NCBI GenBank assembly: GCA_031279735.1
Contig: JAITHX010000038.1
Span: 1 to 8,437, forward strand
Source: Prevotellaceae bacterium
GTDB lineage: Bacteria; Bacteroidota; Bacteroidia; Bacteroidales; UBA932
DNA: 8,437 nucleotides
Direction of reading: 5' to 3'
The notes beneath the pieces were generated by a model. It searched no databases and was not told where the DNA came from. It was given only the letters and a program-made list of their open reading frames with translations. This document shows positions 1-6,336 of this stretch, piece by piece; the stretch's first letter is position 1, and each line of letters opens with the position of its first letter. Made by a program: the position numbers and the translations under genes.

Positions 1-61
1 CTTGCGGTAAAAAAACACAGCGACGCGGTGAAGAACCGCACAATCCTTTAGTAGCAGAACC
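1..61 (-). repeat. Dispersed palindromic element, terminal part (copy A)
   Basis: This is the outer end of the element seen complete at 361-632 and partly at 8232-8437. The block at 11-48 (poly-A, ACAC, GCGACGCGGTGAAG, CCGCACAATCC) closely matches 587-627. The last bases, GTAGCAGAACC at 51-61, are nearly the reverse complement of the GGTTCTAC that opens the other two copies, which suggests terminal inverted repeats. The rest of the copy lies left of the window. The strand given is arbitrary because the element is nearly palindromic. Confidence 0.75.
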
Positions 62-109
62 TGATTTCTTATTACAAAACCGGTACCTTCAGGGATAGGA
101 TCAACGGAT

Positions 110-364
110 TCACGCCACCACCATCTCTTGCAGCGGCTGTTCGCGCTCCGTGACGCTGTCGGACAAGTCCGAAGCGGATACCGTGATTTTGCCCGCCTCC
201 ATGCCGCCATTTTCCCGCGCCGCGCTGTAAATCCGCCTGCGGCCGACACTATGCGCCGCCTCGTCTTCCTCCGTGACGTCGTTTTTGTCGGCTGGTCGCC
301 GATTCGACAGCGAAGTCGTCGGCTGTCGATGACAGTCGCGTCGTTTATTTCCTAAATAGGGGTT
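110..364 (-). other. Open minus-strand frame, possible C-terminal coding remnant
   Basis: A minus-strand frame stays open from just inside a TAG at 365-367 to a TGA at 110-112, about 84 codons. It has no good start; the only internal ATG is at 200-202. Its last third reads GGMEAGKITVSASDLSDSV, which resembles the closing beta-strands of Ig-like domains at the C-terminus of Bacteroidetes secreted glycoside hydrolases. The upstream half is Arg-rich and looks non-coding. It could be a decayed gene end cut off by the repeat at 361, or chance: the exactly antisense frame (128-355, plus strand) is also open. Nothing else was recognised between 62 and 360. Confidence 0.2.
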
Positions 365-632
365 CTACTGGGAATTGTGTGGAACAAGTGTGCGTGTTTT
401 TTCACCGCGTTGCGGTGTTTTTGTAACGCAAGGGGCGCAAGGGCTTCGCAAGGGGCGCAAGGGCTTCGCGTCCTTTGCGAAGGGCGCGCGGTTACGAGTA
501 TCGAGGGCTTGACCCGCAGTCTCCGGCGACCTTGCGCAAAGGACGCGAAGCCTCTGCGCCCCTTGCGAAGCCTCTGCGTCCTCTGCGTTGAAAAAACACT
601 GCGACGCGGTGAAGAGCCGCACAATCCCTCTT
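361..632 (+). repeat. Complete dispersed palindromic element (copy B), MITE- or BIME-like
   Basis: The block is an imperfect palindrome about 265 bp long. The left end (GGTTCTAC, GGAATTGTGTGG, TTTTTTCACCGCGTTGCGGTG, then CGCAAGGGGCG runs) matches the reverse complement of the right end (CTCTGCGTTGAAAAAACAC, GCGACGCGGTGAAG, CCGCACAATCC). Inside are short direct repeats of the type GCAAGGGGCGCAAGGGCTTC and CCTCTGCG. Both strands give unrelated-looking 85-codon ORFs of similar sequence, which is a by-product of the palindrome and not evidence of genes. Copies A and C share its ends. No transposase is present, so any movement would have to be in trans. Confidence 0.8.
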
Positions 633-644
633 AATACGGGAATA

Positions 645-775
645 AGGGATGTGTTGGAAATAACTTAGCACACAGATGACGCGGATTTAAATCCGTGTCA
701 TCTGTGTCATCTGTCACATCTGTGTGCTAAAAATCCGAACTGCATCCTTATATAAGTTATTTCTAACACATCCCT
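645..775. repeat. 131-bp nested palindrome, MITE-like
   Basis: The outer arms are 645-667 and 753-775, 23 bases each with a single mismatch (G656 versus A765 in the pairing). Just inside, AGCACACAGATG at 667-678 is perfectly complementary to 717-728. The core at 670-707 is a second hairpin centred on TTTAAA, with one G-T mismatch (681/696). The right side repeats the CATCTGT unit several times (700-723). The unit ends 32 bp before the start codon at 808, so it lies in the 5' region of that gene. It differs in sequence from the GC-rich element that ends about 13 bp to its left. Confidence 0.8.
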
Positions 776-807
776 AAAAAGCGCTGCAAACATTAAAACA
801 TACAGAT

Positions 808-1947
808 ATGGATAATTTGAATCGCATAAAACAGTTGACGGAACAGGGCGAGGGAACGCGCGTGGAATTTAAGCGCACTTTCAATCAGGATGCAATCATT
901 ACGCTGAACGCCTTTGTCAACACGGAAGGAGGGAAAGTCATTGTCGGAGTGGACGACAACGGTTTGCCCGCAGGAGTGTCCATCGACAGGGAAACAGTAA
1001 AGTCGTGGATTAACGAAGTGAAGAGCAAAACGGAACCCTGCATTGTTCCCGACGAAGAAACAATTGAATACAACGGGAAAGCCATTGTCGTTCTGTCGGT
1101 AAAGGAGTATCCCGTGAAGCCGGTGTCGATACTGGGACGCTATTACAAGCGGGTTAAAAATTCAAATCACCGATTGTCGCTAAGCGAGATTTCGGATTTG
1201 TATCTCAAAACGTTTCATTCGAGCTGGGATTATTACATCGACGGGCATCATAGCCTGGACGATATTTCGATGGACAAGGTCAACGCCTTTCTTTCGAAAA
1301 GATACAACGGAACATACGAAAGCGATCCTCTGCGCATGCTGCGGAAATACGAACTGATACGCGACGGACAGTTGACATACGCGGCGTTTCTGCTGTTTGC
1401 CGGGGATTACACTCCGCTGACGGGAATAGAAGCCGGACGGTTCAAAAGTCCGACGAAAGTCATTGATTCCGTATCCATACACAGCGATCTGTTTTCGGAA
1501 GTCGAAGAACTTATGGCTTTTATTCGCAAACATTTAATGACCGAATACATTATTACGGGCAATTTGCGGCGGGAAGAACGTTTCGACTATTCGGAAGAAG
1601 CTATAAGGGAAATAGTTCTAAACATGATTGTGCACAGAAATTATCAGGACAGCGGAGATTCCATTGTGAAAATTTTCGACGACAGAATCGAATTTTTCAA
1701 TCCGGGAAGACTCATGGACAATCTGACCGTCGATAAGCTGCTTTCCGACGATTATACGCCTAAAGCCAGAAACATCCTGATAGGCTCGATGTTCAAGGAA
1801 ACGGGACTGGTCGAAAAATACGGGCTTGGCATAAAACGCATAATAAATGCCTGCGCCGACCATAAAGGCTGCAACGTTCAATTTTCCAACGAACAGCATG
1901 GATTCAAGGTCGTTTTGTCGAAAATCGCGAGTATTGCCAAAAAATAG
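808..1947 (+). CDS. AlbA_2 (Schlafen-type) ATP-binding protein
   Basis: The 379-residue protein has the layout of the RecG-like/AlbA_2 regulator family, often annotated 'ATP-binding protein' or 'putative DNA-binding domain-containing protein'. An N-terminal AlbA_2 domain (about residues 14-130) shows GTRVEFKR, AFVNTEGG and IVGVDDNG. A GHKL-type ATPase domain near the C-terminus (about 265-375) shows the N-box REIVLNMIVHRNY with N272, NPGRL at 298-302, and a G-rich EKYGLGIKRI with G339 and G341. No C-terminal winged helix follows, so this is a short family version. The function is unknown: such proteins are suggested to be transcriptional or stress regulators, and some sit near defence genes. 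ATG 808 is the first Met of the frame and precedes the conserved domain by a typical distance. The next gene starts 33 bp downstream, so co-transcription is possible. No TAnnTTTG promoter was seen upstream; a palindrome occupies the leader region. Confidence 0.85.
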   Translation: MDNLNRIKQLTEQGEGTRVEFKRTFNQDAIITLNAFVNTEGGKVIVGVDDNGLPAGVSIDRETVKSWINEVKSKTEPCIVPDEETIEYNGKAIVVLSVKEYPVKPVSILGRYYKRVKNSNHRLSLSEISDLYLKTFHSSWDYYIDGHHSLDDISMDKVNAFLSKRYNGTYESDPLRMLRKYELIRDGQLTYAAFLLFAGDYTPLTGIEAGRFKSPTKVIDSVSIHSDLFSEVEELMAFIRKHLMTEYIITGNLRREERFDYSEEAIREIVLNMIVHRNYQDSGDSIVKIFDDRIEFFNPGRLMDNLTVDKLLSDDYTPKARNILIGSMFKETGLVEKYGLGIKRIINACADHKGCNVQFSNEQHGFKVVLSKIASIAKK

Positions 1948-1980
1948 TATTTTTGTGCTCTGAAAAAATGTGGTTTGAGA

Positions 1981-2568
1981 ATGAAAAGGATAGATTCATG
2001 TATCGAATACGCGGCTTATGTTGTCATGTTTCTTTTGGCGATTGGAACACAGTCGTGTTCGTCCGGCAGGTCGAGCAAATCCGAAATTAAGATTGTGCAG
2101 GAGCACGATTCCGAACATCCGATTTTACGAAAATACGCTTCATGGTTGAGCGTTCCGGTGTCGCGCCTGAAAACTCCCGAATTATACGAACTGCTGGACC
2201 AATGGCTGGGAACGCCCTATAAGTACGGGGGCATGAGCAGATCGGGCATAGACTGTTCGGGATTCGTGTCGGTGGTGTACAAAAGTTTGACGAATCGTGT
2301 CATCCAACGCTCCACGAAAGACCTCGACAAGGCTATAAAAATAACAAAGAACCTTCAGGAGGGCGATCTGGTGTTCTTCGAGTTCGACGGCAAGGTAGTT
2401 TCGCATGTCGGACTGTATCTTCACAACGGAAAGTTCGTGCACGCCTCTTCCTCGCGCGGGGTAACCATTTCGGACTTGACGTCGGACTATTATGTTGCGC
2501 GATTCAAGCACGGAGGACCGCTGAAGATAGGCGCCCTGCATCAGCTTACCGTAAACAAGCCGAAGTGA
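1981..2568 (+). CDS. NlpC/P60 family peptidase, probable lipoprotein
   Basis: This is a probable cell-wall endopeptidase that would cut gamma-D-Glu-diamino-acid bonds in peptidoglycan stem peptides in the periplasm. The papain-like NlpC/P60 core spans about residues 65-180: the substrate-side LGTPYKYGG, the nucleophile in GIDCSGF (C92), the catalytic His in SHVGLYL (H142), and a third polar residue in VHASS (H154), all in family order. The N-terminus has a hydrophobic stretch (AAYVVMFLLAIGTQSC) ending at C26 in a relaxed Bacteroidetes-style lipobox, so lipidation is likely. The frame is open from a TTG at 1975, but ATG 1981 is preferred because it puts MKR right before the signal. Its TGA (2566-2568) overlaps the GTG start of murF-alr at 2565, suggesting translational coupling. 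About 195 residues, normal for a one-domain member. Confidence 0.88.
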   Translation: MKRIDSCIEYAAYVVMFLLAIGTQSCSSGRSSKSEIKIVQEHDSEHPILRKYASWLSVPVSRLKTPELYELLDQWLGTPYKYGGMSRSGIDCSGFVSVVYKSLTNRVIQRSTKDLDKAIKITKNLQEGDLVFFEFDGKVVSHVGLYLHNGKFVHASSSRGVTISDLTSDYYVARFKHGGPLKIGALHQLTVNKPK

Positions 2569-5120
2569 TCAGTCTCGATTCCCGGATTCGGCTCCCGCTT
2601 TCCGAAATCGCCGCTGTTGCGGGCGGACGCTTCGCGGGCAGGGATACGGTTGTAGGGCGGATTTTCACCGACAGTCGCGAAGGCATCCTTGCCGACGGCA
2701 GCGAAATGTTTATCGCGCTGAAGGGCGAACGGCACGACGGGCACCGCTACGTTGGCGAACTGAGTGCGCGAGGCGTCGCGAACTTCATGGTGAACGAGGA
2801 TTTTCCCGTCGGCGACTTCCCCGAATCGAACTTCGCGACGGTTGCCGACACTCTCGACGCTCTGCAGGCTCTGGCGCGCAACTATCGCGACACGTTCGCC
2901 TTTCCCGTGCTCGGCATCACGGGAAGCAACGGCAAGACTTGCGTCAAGGAGTGGATTCACCGGATATTCGCCGGCACGAAGCGCATCAGTCGCAGTCCGC
3001 GAAGCTACAATTCGCAAGTCGGCGTCCCGCTGTCGATTCTGATGGCCGACAGCGCTTCGGAACTCGGAGTGTTCGAAGCGGGGATTTCCATGCCGGGCGA
3101 AATGAGGCGCATTGAAAGAATGCTTCGTCCCGACATCGGGATTTTCACCTGCATAGGCGACGCGCATCAGGAAAATTTCGGCGACACGGAACAAAAAATC
3201 AGAGAAAAACTCTCGCTTTTCGACCGTTCCCGCACGCTTGTCTATTGCGCCGACGACGAGAGGGTGCATCGCGCCGTCGTAGCCTCGAAACGCGCCGATG
3301 CAGCCGAAGAACGCGCCGACGCAACCGAAGAACGCGCCGACGCAACCGCAAAACGCGCCGACGCGCTTTTCGCCTGGGGACGCGCCGCCGGCGTCCGGCT
3401 GCAGATTCTCGCCGTCGCGCCGCGCCCCGCCGGAGGCGCAGTCCTGCATCTTCAGCTCAATCCCGAACGGCGCCGGATGATGTTCGAGACGCCTTTTTCC
3501 GATCCGGCTTCGATAGAAAATCTGATGCACTGCATCGCCTTCGCCCTGCTCGCCGGCATCGACGAGCGAACGCTGAGCGCGGCGGTCGCCGCGCTCGAAC
3601 CCGTCGCCATGCGCCTCGAACTGAAGGCGGGCGTCAACGGCTGCACCATAATCAACGATTCCTACAATTCGGACATCAACTCGCTCGGCATCGCGCTGAA
3701 CTTTCTGGGCGGAATGACGCGGCACGCCAGAAAAACCCTCGTCCTCTCCGACATACTGCAAAGCGACGCCGACGAACGGAAACTCTATTCGGCAGTCGCC
3801 GAACTGCTGCGCGACAAAGGCATAACGCGCTTCGCGGGCATAGGCGAGGCGCTGAGCCGCAACTCGCGCGCGTTCGCCGCGCTCGACATCGAACGGATTG
3901 AATTTTATGCCGACACCGAATCGTTCCTCCGTCGATGCAGCAAATCGGAGTTCGGCGGCGAAGCGGTGCTGCTGAAGGGCGGGCGACGTTTCAGGTTCGA
4001 GCGAATCTCGCGCCTGCTCGAACACAAAACGCATCAGACCGTGATGGAGGTCAACCTCGACGCTCTGACCGACAATCTCAATCTCTTCCGCTCCAAACTC
4101 AAGCCCGAAACCAAACTCGCGGCAATGGTCAAGGCTTTTTCCTACGGGCACGGAGGCGTCGAAATAGCCTCGCTGCTGCAATATCATCGGGTAGATTATC
4201 TTGCCGTTGCCTACGCCGACGAGGGGATCGAGCTGCGCGAAGCCGGCATAGAAATGCCGATTGTGGTGCTGAACACCGATCCCGACAATTTCGATCTCAT
4301 GATCGACTATCGTCTCGAACCGGAGATATACAGCCGGAACTCGCTGTCGGCGTTTCTGTCGGTGGCGTCGCGAATCGGCGCAGTCCGCTACCCCGTGCAC
4401 ATCAAGGTCGATACGGGCATGAACCGTCTCGGACTGTCGGACGACGACCTTCCCGCCCTGTGCCGCCTCATTGCCAGCGACGACGCGATAGAGATAGCAT
4501 CGGTTTTTTCGCACCTCGCCGCCGCCGACGAACCCCGCCACGACGAGTTCACCCGCCGGCAAATAGCCCGCTTCGCGTCGTTCTGCACCCGGCTGGAAGC
4601 CGAAACGGGACGACGCTTCACGAAACATATACTCAACTCGGCGGGAATCGAGCGTTTTCCCGAAGCGCAGTTTGACATGGTGCGACTTGGAATAGGTCTC
4701 TACGGCTACGGCGGCGAAATGCGCGGGCTGCGCAGAGCCGCGACGCTCCGAAGCGCAATAGTCAGAATCAAAACCGTAGCGCCCGACGAAACCGTAGGCT
4801 ACGGACGACACGGACGGGTAGAGAGCGCACGACGAATCGCCACCGTTCCGATAGGCTACGCCGACGGTCTCGACCGCAAGCTGGGCAACGGCGCGGGATA
4901 CTTCGCGGTGAACGGAACGCCAGCCCCCCTGATAGGCAACGTCTGCATGGACGCCTGCATGATCGACGTCACCGGCATCGAAGCCGCCGAGGGCGACAAG
5001 GTGGTGATCATCGGCGACAATCCGTCGGCCGACGACATCGCCGCAATACTCGGCACCATATCCTACGAGGTTCTGACTTCGGTGTCGCGAAGGGTGAAGC
5101 GAATCTTTGTTGCGGACTAA
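2565..5120 (+). CDS. murF-alr: Bifunctional MurF ligase / alanine racemase fusion
   Basis: The protein makes D-alanine from L-alanine by a PLP-dependent reaction and adds D-Ala-D-Ala to UDP-MurNAc-tripeptide using ATP, both in the cytoplasm and both needed for peptidoglycan. The MurF half (about 1-490) has the P-loop GITGSNGKT (117-125, K124), NSQVGVPLS (from 149), FEAGIS (170-175), GDAHQENFGD (from 198) and INDSYNSD (363-370). The Alr half (about 494-851) opens with MEVNLDAL and has the PLP lysine in MVKAFSYGHG (K523), HIKVDTGMNRLG (from 612), MVRLGIGLYG (R707), the catalytic tyrosine in VGYGRHG (Y746), PIGYADG and NVCMDACMIDVTG. All key residues are present. This order of fusion is typical of Bacteroidetes. 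The start is GTG inside GTGA, overlapping the NlpC stop. Residues about 243-267 are a 7-residue repeat insertion, which makes the protein somewhat longer than usual. The GC content is visibly higher than in the flanking accessory genes. Confidence 0.97.
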   Translation: MISLDSRIRLPLSEIAAVAGGRFAGRDTVVGRIFTDSREGILADGSEMFIALKGERHDGHRYVGELSARGVANFMVNEDFPVGDFPESNFATVADTLDALQALARNYRDTFAFPVLGITGSNGKTCVKEWIHRIFAGTKRISRSPRSYNSQVGVPLSILMADSASELGVFEAGISMPGEMRRIERMLRPDIGIFTCIGDAHQENFGDTEQKIREKLSLFDRSRTLVYCADDERVHRAVVASKRADAAEERADATEERADATAKRADALFAWGRAAGVRLQILAVAPRPAGGAVLHLQLNPERRRMMFETPFSDPASIENLMHCIAFALLAGIDERTLSAAVAALEPVAMRLELKAGVNGCTIINDSYNSDINSLGIALNFLGGMTRHARKTLVLSDILQSDADERKLYSAVAELLRDKGITRFAGIGEALSRNSRAFAALDIERIEFYADTESFLRRCSKSEFGGEAVLLKGGRRFRFERISRLLEHKTHQTVMEVNLDALTDNLNLFRSKLKPETKLAAMVKAFSYGHGGVEIASLLQYHRVDYLAVAYADEGIELREAGIEMPIVVLNTDPDNFDLMIDYRLEPEIYSRNSLSAFLSVASRIGAVRYPVHIKVDTGMNRLGLSDDDLPALCRLIASDDAIEIASVFSHLAAADEPRHDEFTRRQIARFASFCTRLEAETGRRFTKHILNSAGIERFPEAQFDMVRLGIGLYGYGGEMRGLRRAATLRSAIVRIKTVAPDETVGYGRHGRVESARRIATVPIGYADGLDRKLGNGAGYFAVNGTPAPLIGNVCMDACMIDVTGIEAAEGDKVVIIGDNPSADDIAAILGTISYEVLTSVSRRVKRIFVAD
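3291..3365 (+). repeat. 21-bp in-frame minisatellite inside murF
   Basis: Three adjacent 21-bp units at 3291-3311, 3312-3332 and 3333-3353, plus a 12-bp partial at 3354-3365, start CGCGCCGAYGC and encode RADAAEE, RADATEE, RADATAK and RADA. The 21-bp unit keeps the reading frame, so copy-number change adds or removes whole 7-residue units. It lies between the MurF central-domain stretch ending DDERVHRAVVAS and the following LFAWGR. A surface helix or short coiled coil is plausible from the charged heptad, but this is inference. Confidence 0.85.
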
Positions 5121-5317
5121 TCAAGAATCAAGAATATTTCTTTCATAATGTCCAAATATCCTCTTTCTTCTTTCATGGAGGCGGATAATTCGACGGGAGT
5201 AAACGGGTCGATGCGCATTGCCAACAACTTGAAAACATCGTCTCTATGTTTCTTGATGTCACTGCGGCGGACAGCCGGATTGGTTTTCTTTTCTTCCGTC
5301 AGATTCAGAAATGCCAT
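5117..5317 (-). pseudogene. C-terminal remnant of AbiEii-like nucleotidyltransferase toxin
   Basis: This 66-codon ORF begins at ATG 5317, overlapping the last codons of the upstream regulator (stop at 5305-5307). It ends with a TAG whose bases overlap the stop codon of murF-alr from the other strand. The sequence FLNLTEEKKTNPAVRRSDIK followed by KHRDDVFKLL resembles the C-terminal helical part of AbiEii/AbiGii-type nucleotidyltransferases found next to AbiEi-like proteins in Bacteroidales. Such toxins are usually well over 200 residues. The N-terminal nucleotidyltransferase core, with its GSxxxD-like motif and acidic residues, is absent, and there is an in-frame TGA three codons before the ATG. 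The simplest reading is an internal deletion that removed the catalytic part. A real small protein in a coupled pair cannot be excluded. The family match is from memory of motifs. Confidence 0.5.
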
Positions 5318-6258
5318 TTTATATTTTCAATTAATTTTTCCAATTCTTTTTCCACACGAGCATCCGGTTCATTTTTAAGGGAAAGATACAATGAAAGTTT
5401 ATCAACGATTTTTTCGTTCAACAAACAAGGCATGGAAACCGGATATTTCCAGATTTCGATTTTGTAATTGCCTTCGACTTCATTGTATCGCAAGGATAAT
5501 TCGGTGAAGTCCCTGTCCCATATCGCCAAAGTATCGTATTGTTCCGGATTCAGGCGAGAATAGTGCGACAAGGCATTTATCCCGCCGATACGGAAGTTTC
5601 CTTCAGCCCTACTGTCCATATAAACAACCTTCTTTACGGGCGACGACAGATATGTTTGCGCCTTGTCCCAGCTTTCGCGCTTATCATGCTCGAGAGAAAC
5701 GGTTTTCATTCCCGAATCGTCTTTTACAGTTTTGCACAGCTGCAAGTTTTCCAGATTGACAACGGCACGCGCTATGGCAAGGTAGTTATACGGCAGAAGC
5801 GTTTCCATCTGACGGATGGTAAAAACCTTGCGGCTGTTTTCCAAAAGACAGTACAGCAGCAGATATTGAGCGGCAGGCGTCAGTGCCGACGGCTGCCGTT
5901 TCTTTTCCTTCACCCTCACATTGGCAACGAGCGACGGAAGAAAAGCATATTTATCCGAAACTACGAAATACACGCCTTGACCGATAAAGCGTTCGCGTTC
6001 GCGATAGGACAATGATTCCGCGAGGACAACGACAGGCATGTCGATCACCGTTTCGATTTGCCTTGCGATATTCCCGTATTTAAAGGGACTGAGCGAACTT
6101 CCGTCTTTCATCCGAATAAAGCACAAGTCCTTACAGTTAAATACGGCAGTATAATACGCAAACCGCAGCAGCAAATCCGCATTAAGTCCCTTCAATCTGT
6201 TCCTCTGCATTGGAACAAGTTCGGCACGAACACCCAATATCGATATTACCATTCTCAT
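5305..6258 (-). CDS. AbiEi-like winged-helix regulator (orphan antitoxin candidate)
   Basis: The 317-residue protein has three visible parts. An N-terminal region of about 125 residues (QRNRLKGLNADLLLRFAYYT, MPVVVLAESLSYRERERFIG, YFVVSDKYAFLPSL) looks like a compact alpha/beta domain. A winged helix-turn-helix follows at about 127-190 (SALTPAAQYLLLYCLLE, VFTIRQMETLLPYNYLAIAR, NLENLQLCKTV). The C-terminal part contains FRIGGINALSHYS, reminiscent of the conserved ISxxSALxxxG segment of AbiEi-type antitoxins. In type IV toxin-antitoxin systems AbiEi represses its own operon and counters the AbiEii nucleotidyltransferase. Here the downstream partner is only a fragment, so the protein may now be an orphan regulator. 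ATG 6258 is chosen because promoter and operator-like sites lie just upstream; a second Met two codons later is an alternative start. The gene is richer in A+T than murF-alr and converges on it. Confidence 0.6.
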   Translation of the reverse strand: MRMVISILGVRAELVPMQRNRLKGLNADLLLRFAYYTAVFNCKDLCFIRMKDGSSLSPFKYGNIARQIETVIDMPVVVLAESLSYRERERFIGQGVYFVVSDKYAFLPSLVANVRVKEKKRQPSALTPAAQYLLLYCLLENSRKVFTIRQMETLLPYNYLAIARAVVNLENLQLCKTVKDDSGMKTVSLEHDKRESWDKAQTYLSSPVKKVVYMDSRAEGNFRIGGINALSHYSRLNPEQYDTLAIWDRDFTELSLRYNEVEGNYKIEIWKYPVSMPCLLNEKIVDKLSLYLSLKNEPDARVEKELEKLIENIKWHF

Positions 6259-6265
6259 TACAAAA

Positions 6266-6309
6266 CGTTATCACAAATTTTTGCACCATTATCATGCCGT
6301 GTGATAACG
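6266..6309. promoter_or_regulatory. Inverted-repeat operator candidate for the AbiEi-like gene
   Basis: CGTTATCACA at 6266-6275 and TGTGATAACG at 6300-6309 are perfect 10-base complements separated by 24 bp. An extra half-site-like TTATCA lies between them at 6289-6294. The block sits directly upstream of the start codon at 6258, between it and the candidate -7 box at 6313-6320, where a bound repressor would block transcription. AbiEi antitoxins are known to bind inverted repeats in their own promoters, which fits this geometry. Confidence 0.55.
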
Positions 6310-6312
6310 GTA

Positions 6313-6320
6313 CAAAAATA
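6313..6320 (-). promoter_or_regulatory. Bacteroidetes-type -7 box for the AbiEi-like gene
   Basis: Read on the minus strand this is TATTTTTG, an exact TAnnTTTG match. Transcription starting a few bases downstream would give a leader of roughly 45-50 nt containing both arms of the inverted repeat. No clear -33 TTG was confirmed, so this is a motif-only call. Confidence 0.45.
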
Positions 6321-6336
6321 GAGATAATCCTTCGGA

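Noticed and set aside
128..355. A 75-codon plus-strand ORF
   Set aside because: It is the exact antisense of another open frame, is Arg-rich, has no ribosome-binding site and no recognisable domain.
352..634. ORFs of 85-90 codons on both strands
   Set aside because: They lie wholly inside the palindromic element and resemble each other because of the palindrome; such frames are a known source of false gene calls.
1975..1980. TTG start for the NlpC/P60 gene
   Set aside because: ATG 1981 lies two codons downstream, is the stronger start and gives a normal signal sequence.
3245..4675. Plus-strand ORFs of 218 and 246 codons
   Set aside because: They are out-of-frame shadows of murF-alr, with very Arg-rich, low-complexity translations.
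2541..4811. A 756-codon minus-strand ORF
   Set aside because: It is antisense to murF-alr, whose catalytic motifs are all intact. Its long open frame comes from the codon bias of the GC-rich gene, and its sequence shows no recognisable domain.
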